From the NCBI GenBank assembly GCA_050951505.1, contig JBMNJE010000011.1:248001-312000 (forward strand): a stretch of 64,000 bases of DNA, in the 5' to 3' direction. The stretch comes from DUOA01 sp012839095. Lineage in GTDB: Bacteria; Bacillota; Clostridia; Caldicoprobacterales; DTU083. Within the stretch, counting starts at the first letter, position 1. Each line of letters opens with the position of its first letter. This document shows positions 9,404 to 18,469 of this stretch, in pieces. The position numbers and the translations under genes were made by a program. The notes under the pieces were generated by a model that saw nothing but the letters and a program-made list of their open reading frames with translations, was not told where the DNA came from and ran no database searches.

Positions 9404-9429
9404 GGGGGAGGTTAAGCCTCCCCTTTTTT
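9404..9429. terminator. bidirectional intrinsic terminator
   Basis: GGGGAGG (9405-9411) pairs with CCTCCCC (9417-9423) and is followed by TTTTTT on the plus strand. The minus strand has the same stem followed by an AT-rich run. It lies between the converging peptide ABC operon and the activator operon, and can serve both. Confidence 0.85.
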
Positions 9430-9456
9430 GATTCTGCTGAAACAGCAAACAGAGTG

Positions 9457-10737
9457 TCAGCGGGTAAGTTTCAGCAGGTTCAACTTAGCCACAGACAGCA
9501 TTAGCTTGATGCGGTTTTCCTGGTTGATCCTGGTTGCACCCGGATCATAGTCGATAGCAACTATATTGGCGTTGGGATAATTCTCTTTTATCTTCCGTAT
9601 CATACCCTTTCCGGAGATATGGTTGGGAAGACAGCCGAAGGGCTGGGTGCAAACTATATTATCAACACCGGAAGAAATTAAATCCAGCATTTCCGCTGTA
9701 AGCAGCCAGCCCTCTCCCATCTTGACTCCTGTTCCGATATATCCCTGGACCAGTGATTTGATATGGTCATAAGGAGAGGGAGCTCGAAAGCAAGGCTGGC
9801 TTCTTACTGCTTCTATAAGCAAATTCTGCATTTTTACAAGATAGTTTTTCAGGATGGATGAGAGAATGGAGGTCCCTCTGTTGATTCCGTAAAGTCTTGC
9901 ATCTGTGGCCCCATTGTCGCAGGTATATATAATAAAATCCAAAAGTCCGGGTACTTCCACTTCTGCATCTTCCTGCTGAAGAAAATCTTCCAGGTTATTA
10001 TTGCCCAGCGGTGAGTATTTCATGTATATCTCACCGACTATGCCCACCTTTACCTTATCAGTTTTCTTAACCGGAACAGCTGCGAAGTCGGCTGCAATCT
10101 GCTCCATTCTTTTTTTTACTTTTTTAGTGTTCAGGAAACTGCTGCCTCTGAGTTCCCGGCTCAGCTGCCTGATCCATTTATTCGTCAGATTGTCCGAAGC
10201 ACCCTGCTCGACTTCATAGGGACGGGTCTGATTGGACAAAAGCATCAGAATATCACCGTAAAGGACAGCATATATCAATTGAACCAGCATGCCCGGAGTG
10301 ATTATAAAACCTGGGTTTTTTTCCATGCCATTTAAATTAAATGAAATTACGGGGATATGGCTGAGGCCGTTTTTCCTCAATGCCTTTCGAAGCAGATATA
10401 TATAGTTGGATGCACGACATCCTCCGCCGGTTTGCGTAATAATAAGTGCTGTCCTGTCAATACTGCACTCTCCCTTTTTGATGGCATCCAGCAGCTGTCC
10501 GATTACAAGAAGGGCGGGATAGCAGGTATCATTATGTACATTTTGTAAGCCTTCATCCACAATCCTAGCATGGGTTGTCTTAAGCAGCTTCATCCTGTAT
10601 CCGTATTTAGTCAGAATATTTTTCAGGAAGGTAAAGTGGATGGGCATCATCATTGGCATCAGTATGGTGTATTCTTTTTTCATTTCTTTTGTAAACAGCA
10701 GTCTGCCGTCTTTTGTATATTTCAATTTGCTCATCAT
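9457..10737 (-). CDS. dehydratase-activator-related protein, COG3581-like
   Basis: This 426-residue protein resembles the C-terminal part of the very large acyl-CoA dehydratase activase-like proteins of Clostridia. Visible features are a motif near the N-terminus (NDTCYPALLVIGQ) and conserved GGGCRASNYI and QPFGCLPNH, all with Cys that could bind a cluster. In many relatives this region is fused to the ATPase half; here it is a separate gene whose ATG overlaps the stop of the upstream gene by 4 bases. It likely forms a complex with that product. The substrate is unknown, and no dehydratase alpha/beta subunits lie in the window. Confidence 0.7.
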   Translation of the reverse strand: MMSKLKYTKDGRLLFTKEMKKEYTILMPMMMPIHFTFLKNILTKYGYRMKLLKTTHARIVDEGLQNVHNDTCYPALLVIGQLLDAIKKGECSIDRTALIITQTGGGCRASNYIYLLRKALRKNGLSHIPVISFNLNGMEKNPGFIITPGMLVQLIYAVLYGDILMLLSNQTRPYEVEQGASDNLTNKWIRQLSRELRGSSFLNTKKVKKRMEQIAADFAAVPVKKTDKVKVGIVGEIYMKYSPLGNNNLEDFLQQEDAEVEVPGLLDFIIYTCDNGATDARLYGINRGTSILSSILKNYLVKMQNLLIEAVRSQPCFRAPSPYDHIKSLVQGYIGTGVKMGEGWLLTAEMLDLISSGVDNIVCTQPFGCLPNHISGKGMIRKIKENYPNANIVAIDYDPGATRINQENRIKLMLSVAKLNLLKLTR

Positions 10738-13664
10738 ATCTCTCCCTGTAATGAGACAGCTGCAATCAGACTGCGCAGTCTGATTTTTGCAGCACCCAGA
10801 TTGCTTATTTCATCGATTTTTATCTGGGTGTAGAACTTGCCTTTGGATTCCAGAATGTCTCTTACCTCATCAGTTGTAATGGCATCCAGCCCGCAGCCAA
10901 AGGAAACCAGCTGAACCAATTGCATATTTTTGCATCTTGTTACATAATGGGCTGCTGCATACAGCCGGGAATGATAGGTCCATTGGTCCAGAACCTGTAC
11001 CTTTTGCTTTTTTTCCAGGCAGCTGATACAGTCCTCGGTTATAACAACCAGGCCCAGGGCTTGAATTAATTGATCGATGCCATGATTAACCTCCTTATCA
11101 ACATGATAAGGCCTGCCTGCCAGCACAATAATATTTCGATTATTCTCCTTTGCATACTGTATGGCAGTAAGTCCATATTTTCTGATATCGTCCATATAGC
11201 GGAATTGTTCAATATATGCTTTTTCTACTGCTGCTTTGGTAACCCTTGCCGGTATATTAAACATTTCCTTAAAATAACTGCTCGCTCGCTTTGTGAACTG
11301 CTTTTTATTCGACAGGGAAAAATAAGGGCAGTGGAATTCAATTTCAGCCAAAGCCGAGACATTTGCTTTTAAAAGTTCGGGGTAATAGGCAACCACAGGG
11401 CAATTGTAATGGTTGTCTCCAAGGTCTTCGTCAAAGTTATAGGTCATGCAGGGGTAGAATATTGTTTCTATGTCCTGTTCCAGCAATTGTTCAATATGAC
11501 CGTGCATCAGCTTGGCAGGATAGCATACCGTATCGGAGGGGATTGTATGCTGCCCCTTTGTATACAATTCTCTGGTGGAATGGCCGGACAGAACTACCTC
11601 AAAGCCCACATCGGACAAAAGGGTATGCCAGAAGGGCAGGTTCTCATACATGTTCAGCCCCATGGGCAGGCCTATTCTGCCCAGAGGCGCATTTTTCAGG
11701 GGCTTATATTCCTCCAGACGTTTCAGCTTGTATGCATATGCATTGGGAAGTCTGGTCTTATCTTTACTGCCAAGAGGTCTTTCGCAGCGATTGCCGGAAA
11801 TGTATCTGGCATTACCGGAAAACAGGTTCACTGTAAGCCTGCAATTATTGGTACAGAGCCTGCACTGGGCAGCTTTTGCCGTATGGGTGAACTTAGCCAG
11901 TTCCAATGCATTTAAAATGGAGGATTCTGTCTTGTTCAGGGATTTTGCATACAAGGCTGCCCCGAATGCACCCATGAGACCTGCTATGGGCGGCCTGGTT
12001 ACCTCCTTTTCTGTTTCCATTTCAAAGCTGCGCAAAATAGCATCATTGAGAAAGGTTCCACCCTGTACAACTATATTATCGCCCAGCTCATCGGGGGAGG
12101 AAACGCGGATTACCTTGTATAATGCATTTTTTACGATGCTGACTGCCAGACCGGCAGAAATATCGGAAATATCGGCTCCGTCTTTTTGTGCCTGTTTAAT
12201 GGAAGAATTCATAAAAACCGTGCATCTGGATCCCAGATCCACCGGGTGCTCAGCGAAAAGTCCCAGTTTCGCAAATTCTTCTATTGGATATCCCAGCGCC
12301 TGGGAATAGGTATCAATAAAGGAACCACAGCCTGATGAGCAAGCTTCATTCAGCATGATGGAGTCTACTGCATTGTTCTTAATCTTAAAGCACTTGATAT
12401 CCTGACCGCCGATATCCAAAATGAAATCTACCCGTGGATTAAAAAAACGGGCTGCAAAAAAATGGGCAATGGTTTCAACTATATTTCCATCCAAATGAAA
12501 AGCATGCCTTATCAGTTCTTCCCCATATCCGGTAGAGGCACCGGAGCAAATGCGGATTCTGCCTGCTCCGAGCTGATATATCCTTTGAAGATGTTCCTTA
12601 ACTAAGGGAATGGGTTCTCCATAATTGGATTGATAGAAACTATACAGGAGGTCTCCATCGGGGGATATCAAGACCAGTTTTATGGTGGTAGAGCCGGCAT
12701 CTATGCCAAGATATGCATCACCTGTATATGTGCTGATATCAACATGTCTTACTTTGTCTTGGCTGTGCCTGCTTTTGAATTCCTGATACTGTTTTTCGGA
12801 TTCAAACAAAGGCGGAAGAGATCTTAAAATATTTTTATAGGTCAGCGACTGCTTAAGCTTGTCCATCAGTTCATTGTAATCCATGGCAGTCCGGTTCATG
12901 CTGTAAAGTGCAGCTCCCAGGGCAACGTAAAACTCGGCATTTTTAGGAAACAAGGCATGCTCCCGGTCCAGCCCCAATGTTTCAACAAAACGTTCCTGAA
13001 GCCCTTTCTGAAAGGTAAGCGGGCCTCCCAGAAAAGCCACCCTGCCCCTGATGGTCCGCCCCTGGGCCAATCCGCCTATTGTCTGATCAACCACCGCCTG
13101 ATATATACTGGCAGCTATATCGGCTTTGTTTGCCCCCTGATTGAGCAGAGGTTGTATGTCGGATTTGGCAAACACACCACACCTGGAAGCTATGCTGTAT
13201 ATTTTCTCGTGTTTAAAACTCAGTGTGTCCAATTCCTCTAAAGAAACATTCAGGAGGGAGGCCATTTGATCGATAAATGCCCCTGTACCACCGGCACAGC
13301 TGCCATTCATTCTTTCTTCCGTACCGCCGGTAAGGAAGAGGATTTTTGCATCTTCTCCTCCCAGTTCAATAACAACATCAACATTGCATAAGCAATCTTC
13401 AACTGCTATTCTGGTGGCAAATACCTCCTGTACAAATTCTATTCCGGTATCCCTGGACAAACCCAGTCCTGCTGAACCTGTAATAGCAACTTTCAGACGC
13501 TTCCCCTTCAGAAGATCTTTCAGATCGTCTATCAGCTGTACAGTTGTCTCCCTCACCCTGGCGTAATGCCTGCCGTAATGTTTGTATTGTATATTTTTGT
13601 GTTCATCCAGTACAACTGCTTTTACAGTTGTTGAACCGATGTCAATCCCAATGAAGCAATCCAT
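10734..13664 (-). CDS. 2-hydroxyacyl-CoA dehydratase activase-like ATPase with two BadF/HgdC domains and DUF2229
   Basis: This 976-residue protein has two tandem ASKHA ATPase domains. Each has a phosphate-binding start (GIDIGSTTVKAVV near residue 5 and GIDAGSTTIKLVL near 325) and the activase Cys motifs (NGSCAGGTG with SRCGVF, and NEACSSGCGSF with SRCTVF) that hold a [4Fe-4S] cluster in HgdC. A Cys-rich joint (CRLCTNNCR) leads to a DUF2229/COG3580-like region. HgdC family members use ATP to push an electron into 2-hydroxyacyl-CoA dehydratases; the double-domain proteins are not characterised. ATG 13664 has AGGTG at a good distance. A GTG start at 13682 is possible. Confidence 0.8.
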   Translation of the reverse strand: MDCFIGIDIGSTTVKAVVLDEHKNIQYKHYGRHYARVRETTVQLIDDLKDLLKGKRLKVAITGSAGLGLSRDTGIEFVQEVFATRIAVEDCLCNVDVVIELGGEDAKILFLTGGTEERMNGSCAGGTGAFIDQMASLLNVSLEELDTLSFKHEKIYSIASRCGVFAKSDIQPLLNQGANKADIAASIYQAVVDQTIGGLAQGRTIRGRVAFLGGPLTFQKGLQERFVETLGLDREHALFPKNAEFYVALGAALYSMNRTAMDYNELMDKLKQSLTYKNILRSLPPLFESEKQYQEFKSRHSQDKVRHVDISTYTGDAYLGIDAGSTTIKLVLISPDGDLLYSFYQSNYGEPIPLVKEHLQRIYQLGAGRIRICSGASTGYGEELIRHAFHLDGNIVETIAHFFAARFFNPRVDFILDIGGQDIKCFKIKNNAVDSIMLNEACSSGCGSFIDTYSQALGYPIEEFAKLGLFAEHPVDLGSRCTVFMNSSIKQAQKDGADISDISAGLAVSIVKNALYKVIRVSSPDELGDNIVVQGGTFLNDAILRSFEMETEKEVTRPPIAGLMGAFGAALYAKSLNKTESSILNALELAKFTHTAKAAQCRLCTNNCRLTVNLFSGNARYISGNRCERPLGSKDKTRLPNAYAYKLKRLEEYKPLKNAPLGRIGLPMGLNMYENLPFWHTLLSDVGFEVVLSGHSTRELYTKGQHTIPSDTVCYPAKLMHGHIEQLLEQDIETIFYPCMTYNFDEDLGDNHYNCPVVAYYPELLKANVSALAEIEFHCPYFSLSNKKQFTKRASSYFKEMFNIPARVTKAAVEKAYIEQFRYMDDIRKYGLTAIQYAKENNRNIIVLAGRPYHVDKEVNHGIDQLIQALGLVVITEDCISCLEKKQKVQVLDQWTYHSRLYAAAHYVTRCKNMQLVQLVSFGCGLDAITTDEVRDILESKGKFYTQIKIDEISNLGAAKIRLRSLIAAVSLQGEI

Positions 13665-13825
13665 TATTTCACCTGTTCTCACTTTTACTTCGTTTTAACA
13701 TCAGAAATAGTACAGAGGATAAGCTGAACTGCTTAAGAATCCTTTGCTGCTTGAATTTTGTCCGGCTAATCCTGCTAATGAACTATATATAATGTGATTA
13801 ATATATTATTGGAGATATTATATCT

Positions 13826-13854
13826 ATTATATCCCGCTTATAAAATATAATCAA
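13826..13854 (-). promoter_or_regulatory. probable promoter of the activator operon
   Basis: Reading the minus strand: TTGATT (13854-13849), a 17-base spacer and a perfect TATAAT (13831-13826). The leader to the start at 13664 would be about 155 bases. In the rest of the 409-base gap to 14073, the plus strand has a TATAAT at 13957-13962 with a poor -35, and a GCCTTA/TAAGGC hairpin near 13878-13899. I see no gene. Confidence 0.65.
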
Positions 13855-14073
13855 CTTTGACAGTCCGGCCATGGCGGCCTTATCTGCATTATTAAGGCTT
13901 TATGCATGGTTCGGGCAATATGGCACCATATACTGTATATCCCTTAGCAATTGTTGTATAATAAGGGGGACCGGACAACCAAAAATATTTTTCTGTTTTA
14001 TGTTAAATTTATGTCCTAAATGAAACGAAGTGGATAGTCAATTGCATTTAAATTATGAAAGGAAGGATATTGC

Positions 14074-14919
14074 ATGAATTACAACTTTGTTTTGTCCGCT
14101 TTCGCAGATGAGATTGATCCAGATCTGAAAGTTCAGATGGAAGTACTGAAGCAGCATGGGATTCAATACATTGAAATGCGGGGGGTAAATGGAAGAAATA
14201 TAACGGATTATACACTGGAGGAAGTAAAGAGAATCAAGAATCAGCTGGATGAACAAGATTTTCGTATATCTGCAGTAGGATCACCTATTGGCAAAATTCA
14301 GATTACAGATGATTTCACCCCTCATCTGGAGAAGTTCCGACATACTCTGGAAATTGCCAAAATACTGGAGACCGATTATATTCGTATGTTCAGCTTTTAT
14401 ATACCCAGAGAAGAGGATCCCGCCCGATACCGGGAAGAGGTGCTAAACCGCTGGAAGGCTTTTCTTGGAGCAGCAGAGGGGAGCGGCATTACATTGCTTC
14501 ACGAAAATGAAAAGGATATCTATGGTGATACGCCTGAGCGCTGCCTTGATCTAGCAGAAAGCCTGAACAGTGAATCATTTAGGCTGATATTCGATCCTGC
14601 CAATTTTATTCAATGTGATGTGGAAACCTATCCGAAAGCATTCACCATGCTTCAGGACCACATAGTATATTTACATATCAAGGATGCACTCTTCAGCAAT
14701 CATCAGGTTGTTCCGGCCGGACAGGGTGACGGAAAACTGAAGGAAATCCTGGATGCATTGAAAGACAAAGGATTCCGCGGTTTCCTTTCACTGGAGCCGC
14801 ACCTGGCCAACTTCACCGGTTTCTCAGAACTGGAAACTGATGTTATTACAGCAGATCTGCCGGATGGAGGACCCAGGGAATTTGCAGTTGCAGCTCATGC
14901 CCTAAAAAGCCTTCTGTAG
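14074..14919 (+). CDS. sugar phosphate isomerase/epimerase family TIM-barrel protein
   Basis: This 281-residue protein has the xylose isomerase-like (AP endonuclease 2) barrel pattern. Candidate metal ligands sit at strand ends: LLHENEKDIYGDT, LIFDPANF, YLHIKDAL and LSLEPH. It probably isomerises, epimerises or dehydrates a sugar or inositol-type compound in the cytoplasm; the substrate cannot be told from sequence. AAAGGAAGGA precedes the ATG. It stands alone, with no sugar genes beside it. Confidence 0.75.
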   Translation: MNYNFVLSAFADEIDPDLKVQMEVLKQHGIQYIEMRGVNGRNITDYTLEEVKRIKNQLDEQDFRISAVGSPIGKIQITDDFTPHLEKFRHTLEIAKILETDYIRMFSFYIPREEDPARYREEVLNRWKAFLGAAEGSGITLLHENEKDIYGDTPERCLDLAESLNSESFRLIFDPANFIQCDVETYPKAFTMLQDHIVYLHIKDALFSNHQVVPAGQGDGKLKEILDALKDKGFRGFLSLEPHLANFTGFSELETDVITADLPDGGPREFAVAAHALKSLL

Positions 14920-15068
14920 TAAATCGACCTGATAGTCGTGTTCAGTTGACAAAATAGGTTAAATAGCCCTCCCCTTTATAAATGCAGTAATAATTGCAGT
15001 TCGGCCTTCATAAGCTGAAGTGTAACGGTACGAGCCTGCCGGCTGGATAAATTAAAGGAGGGGATAAG

Positions 15069-15503
15069 ATGCCGCGGCCGTCTACCCTGAGTTATGCTCT
15101 AAACAAAAAAACAGACAAGCTGCTGAAGGTATATCGTAAAAAGGGGACCGGCATGACTCTGATGATCCCGATTGGTGCTGCTGCCGGAATGCTGTGGGTT
15201 TACTTTCTGGGTAACATGGATCGGTATCTGAGCACCTGGTCGTCTCTCTTTCATGACGGGACTGCTTCTTCTGAACTGCTTACCCCTCTTGAGGGGTTGT
15301 TTTTTAATGCTCTGATGATAACTACAGCAGCATTTGGTTGTGTTTATGCTTTGTGGAACAGACATAATGAGAAGTATAAGAAGTATAAGCAGGAAATACT
15401 GGAGATACTGGAATTGGATCCCTGTGAACACAGAAGCCCCTGCTCCTGCAAGGACCAATACTGCTATTGGCTGGAGCAGGAGGAAGGGGTTGATCTGCTT
15501 TAA
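15069..15503 (+). CDS. hypothetical two-helix membrane protein with Cys-rich tail
   Basis: I do not recognise this 144-residue protein. The N-terminus is basic. Two hydrophobic segments (GMTLMIPIGAAAGMLWVYFL, about residues 28-47, and FFNALMITTAAFGCVYALW, about 78-96) flank a polar loop. The C-terminal tail carries four Cys in CEHRSPCSCKDQYC, which could bind a metal or form disulfides. AAAGGAGGGG precedes the ATG. It lies between a sugar isomerase-like gene and a cell-wall hydrolase without clear linkage to either. Confidence 0.65.
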   Translation: MPRPSTLSYALNKKTDKLLKVYRKKGTGMTLMIPIGAAAGMLWVYFLGNMDRYLSTWSSLFHDGTASSELLTPLEGLFFNALMITTAAFGCVYALWNRHNEKYKKYKQEILEILELDPCEHRSPCSCKDQYCYWLEQEEGVDLL

Positions 15504-15550
15504 GTCAGCTTAAAAATATTTAAACAAAAAAATGTTTCAGGCAGGAATTA

Positions 15551-15579
15551 TTTAAAATATGTCGAATATATTTTATAAT
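15551..15579 (+). promoter_or_regulatory. probable promoter of the NlpC/P60 endopeptidase gene
   Basis: TTTAAA (15551-15556), a 17-base spacer and TATAAT (15574-15579). Two copies of GTAACAAA follow (from 15580 and 15612), about one-and-a-half kilodaltons' worth of turns apart cannot be judged; the copies are 32 bases apart, or three helical turns, and could be a regulator site. Confidence 0.5.
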
Positions 15580-15645
15580 GTAACAAAAACGCAAAATTAT
15601 GAAACAAAAATGTAACAAACAGGTATGACCTGAGGGGGTTCCATT

Positions 15646-17118
15646 ATGAAATATATCAAAGCGGCCGTTTCAATGCTGCTTTCTGTCCTGCTTGCATCTT
15701 CCCTGGTATCATTTGCCGGTTTAGATCAAAGGGAAGCATCCTATGAAATGTACGTAAATGATCAAAAGGTCGGGCTGGTGAAATATGCAGCCAGAGGTTT
15801 GGCATATTATGATGCTGCCATGGAAGACATAAGAGATGATTATCCGGAGGATGTAAGTATCCGCGCAGATGTATATTTCAAGGAAGTGAAAACGGAAACC
15901 CCGTCATACACCAGCGAATCTCAGATTGCCGGCGCAATGAAGAAGGCTGTTAAAGTGCAGGCTGAGGCTTGTGCCATAAATATAAACGGTGAGACACTGT
16001 GCTATGTGCGTTCTGCAGAAGAAGCAGAAGCTTTGGCTGAAGCTGTTAAGAAACCATATGTCGATGAACTGAAGTCCTCTCAGAATACCACGGTAGAAGA
16101 AGCAGTATTTTCTGAAGAATTCAGCCTGGTGCAGGTTACTGTTGACTACGAAGAACTGATAAGTGCTGATGAAGCCCTTGAACTCCTGCAGCAAAGAACT
16201 GAAGGGGTCGTAGAGCACATCGCAGGAGACGATGATACCTTCTGGGGTCTCGCCAGGGAGATGGGAATGGATGTGGATGAAATCATTGCACTTAATCCCG
16301 ACATTAACCCCAATAAAATAAGACCGGGTCAGGTAATAAAACTGTCTGCTGAAAAGAAATTATTAAATGTTATAACCAAGGAAGTTATTACCTACCAAGA
16401 GGATATCCCCTTTGATACCAAAAAACAGGATGATAATACCCTGCTTCAGGGAAATACCAAAACTGTTCAGAAGGGGAAAAACGGTAAACAGGAAATCCAA
16501 GCCCGCATTATACGAGAAAACGGCAGGGAAATCGGACGGGAAATCATTCAGACAACCACTGTGGAAGATCCTGTTGATGAGATTATAGCTATCGGCACCA
16601 AAAAGCCTCCGACGCCGAAACCAACTCCAAAGCCAACATCAAAACCGTCAACATCAAGAGGGGATTCCGGTTCTTCCGGCAATGGTGATGCATCGCCGCC
16701 GCCAAGCAATGGGGATGCACCGCCGCCAAGCAACGGCTCTGTTACAGGTACGGATGTTGTCAACTACGCAAAGAAGTTTCTTGGAAGGCCTTACGTATAT
16801 GGAGCTAACGGCCCCAAAGCCTTTGATTGCTCCGGATTTACCAGTTATGTTTATAAACATTTTGGTTACAGTCTATACCGGAGCGCATTGTCTCAGCTGA
16901 AGAACGGAACTCCCGTATCCAAGAGTAATCTTGCCCCTGGTGATTTGGTTATATTCAAACCATACAGCTCCAGAACCACATCCGGTCATGTCGGAATATA
17001 TATAGGGAATAATCAGATGATTCATGCATCGTCTACCAATAAAAAGGTAGAAATCAGATCTTTGGATTCCGGAAGTTATCCCAGCCGCTACCTGGGTGCA
17101 CGCAGAATCTTGAAATAG
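15646..17118 (+). CDS. secreted NlpC/P60 peptidoglycan endopeptidase with LysM and G5 domains
   Basis: This 490-residue cell-wall hydrolase has a signal peptide (about 1-25), then an unassigned region, a LysM wall-binding module (HIAGDDDTFWGLAREMGMDV to GQVIKL, about 192-238), a G5-like module (to about 325), a Thr/Pro/Ser/Gly linker, and an NlpC/P60 catalytic domain (about 370-490). Cys395 (DCSGF), His448 (GHVGIY) and His460 (HASS) form the expected catalytic set. It should cut the gamma-D-glutamyl to meso-diaminopimelate bond in stem peptides. A terminator follows. Confidence 0.9.
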   Translation: MKYIKAAVSMLLSVLLASSLVSFAGLDQREASYEMYVNDQKVGLVKYAARGLAYYDAAMEDIRDDYPEDVSIRADVYFKEVKTETPSYTSESQIAGAMKKAVKVQAEACAININGETLCYVRSAEEAEALAEAVKKPYVDELKSSQNTTVEEAVFSEEFSLVQVTVDYEELISADEALELLQQRTEGVVEHIAGDDDTFWGLAREMGMDVDEIIALNPDINPNKIRPGQVIKLSAEKKLLNVITKEVITYQEDIPFDTKKQDDNTLLQGNTKTVQKGKNGKQEIQARIIRENGREIGREIIQTTTVEDPVDEIIAIGTKKPPTPKPTPKPTSKPSTSRGDSGSSGNGDASPPPSNGDAPPPSNGSVTGTDVVNYAKKFLGRPYVYGANGPKAFDCSGFTSYVYKHFGYSLYRSALSQLKNGTPVSKSNLAPGDLVIFKPYSSRTTSGHVGIYIGNNQMIHASSTNKKVEIRSLDSGSYPSRYLGARRILK

Positions 17119-17160
17119 GTATTTAAACAATTAAGTCAGAAACAGAATACTTGTAAGGGG

Positions 17161-17192
17161 AAAAGCCCGGCTTCTACAGTCCGGGTTTTTTT
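17161..17192 (+). terminator. intrinsic terminator after the endopeptidase gene
   Basis: CCCGG (17166-17170) pairs with CCGGG (17181-17185), with AAAA before it and a run of eight T after it. Confidence 0.75.
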
Positions 17193-17218
17193 ACGGATTC
17201 ACTCAGATATGCTATAAT
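17190..17218 (+). promoter_or_regulatory. probable promoter of the DUF3810 gene
   Basis: TTTACG (17190-17195), a 17-base spacer and TATAAT (17213-17218), partly overlapping the T-run of the preceding terminator. Confidence 0.55.
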
Positions 17219-17265
17219 TATAAAGTGCTATGGATCAAAAGCTTGAACACACAAGGGTTGGTTGG

Positions 17266-18372
17266 ATGAAGAAAGGACTATCAAAGAAATATCTTCTGAT
17301 ATTGCTGCTTCCTTTGGGCTATATTCTAAATGCCCTGTCCCGCGGCAACAGCAGCATGACAGAAAAGGTATACTCCTCAGGGATCTACAGGGGGATTTCC
17401 TGGCTGATGGGGAATATACTGGGGCGGCTGCCGTTTTCAGTAGCAGAACTGCTGCTGCCTGTTCTGGCCCTGGGACTTGTATACTGTCTGGTGCTATGGG
17501 TAATTAAACTGATACGACATAAGGGAAAACGCTGGAGCATTTTTGGTGCTGGTGTTCTAAATATTCTTCTGGCTGTCAGTCTTCTTTATTTCTCCTTTGT
17601 TGTCCTCTGGGGTCTTAACTATAACCGGGAGAGTCTGGGAAATATTCTTGGCCTGGAAGTGCGTCCGTCATCCTTTGAAGAACTGGTGGAAGTGACAGAA
17701 GATTTACTGGCAAAGACAAACTCTCTCAGGGAAAAGGTTGTGGAAAACGAGGCCGGAGTCATGGTGCCTTTTGGAGGGGCCAAAGGGGCTTTTTCCAGGG
17801 CAAGGAAGGGCTATGTGGCAGCCGCTCAGTATATCCCTGGTTTTGATTCTGTCTATGGCAGGCCCAAACCTCTTTTATTTTCATCTGCTATTGCCTACAC
17901 GAATATCTGGGGTATCTACAGTCCCTTTACGGCTGAACCCAATGTCAATATGAAAATTCCCACCCCCATGCTTATTTCAACAATGATGCATGAGTTTGCC
18001 CATCAATTGGGTTTTGCCAGGGAGGACGAGGCCAATTATATAGCCTATCTGACCTGCATTCTTCATCCGGATGATGATTTTCGTTATTCCGGCTATCTGT
18101 CTGCTTTGAATTATTCCATGAATGCCGTTTATAGTCAGAGCAGAGAGGTATGGCAGGAATTATATGATCAGATGTCAGACGGTATTAAAAGGGATTTGGC
18201 AGAGAATGCAAAATATCATGCAAAGTATGACGGCCCGGTTCGGGAAGCCTTTTCCAAGTCCAACGATGCTTATTTGAAGGCAAACAACCAGACAGACGGA
18301 GAACGAAGCTATGGCAGGATGATTGATTTGGTATTGGCCCAATACCGCTATGAAAAAGCAAAAGGTCGATAA
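17266..18372 (+). CDS. DUF3810 membrane protein with HExxH zinc-peptidase motif
   Basis: This 368-residue protein of the DUF3810 family has three N-terminal hydrophobic segments (LLILLLPLGYIL, PVLALGLVYCLVLWVI, LLAVSLLYFSFVVLW). These are followed by an extracytoplasmic domain with MHEFAHQLGF and a downstream EDEAN, the layout of gluzincin-type metallopeptidases (His about 242 and 246, Glu243). The substrate is unknown. ATG 17266 has AAGGG eight bases away. The in-frame ATG at 17230 lies only about 5-10 bases from the expected transcript start and has no ribosome site. Confidence 0.8.
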   Translation: MKKGLSKKYLLILLLPLGYILNALSRGNSSMTEKVYSSGIYRGISWLMGNILGRLPFSVAELLLPVLALGLVYCLVLWVIKLIRHKGKRWSIFGAGVLNILLAVSLLYFSFVVLWGLNYNRESLGNILGLEVRPSSFEELVEVTEDLLAKTNSLREKVVENEAGVMVPFGGAKGAFSRARKGYVAAAQYIPGFDSVYGRPKPLLFSSAIAYTNIWGIYSPFTAEPNVNMKIPTPMLISTMMHEFAHQLGFAREDEANYIAYLTCILHPDDDFRYSGYLSALNYSMNAVYSQSREVWQELYDQMSDGIKRDLAENAKYHAKYDGPVREAFSKSNDAYLKANNQTDGERSYGRMIDLVLAQYRYEKAKGR

Positions 18373-18469
18373 TCTCGGCTTGCTCATTTTAGGTAAAGTC
18401 TGAGGGTATGACTGAGATTTCTTTGAACATAACTGCAGGAAATCTTAACTGACATATGAGGTGATATTA

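Noticed and set aside
11575..12309. 244-codon open frame antisense to the activase-like gene
   Set aside because: It is fully inside a strongly supported gene on the other strand, has no convincing ribosome site, and its sequence shows no domain.
13857..13885. TTGACA at 13857-13862 as the promoter of the isomerase-like gene
   Set aside because: The hexamer at the right spacing (TTATCT) matches the -10 consensus poorly.
14940..14975. TTGACA at 14946 as a promoter for the gene at 15069
   Set aside because: No -10-like hexamer is found at 16-18 bases downstream.
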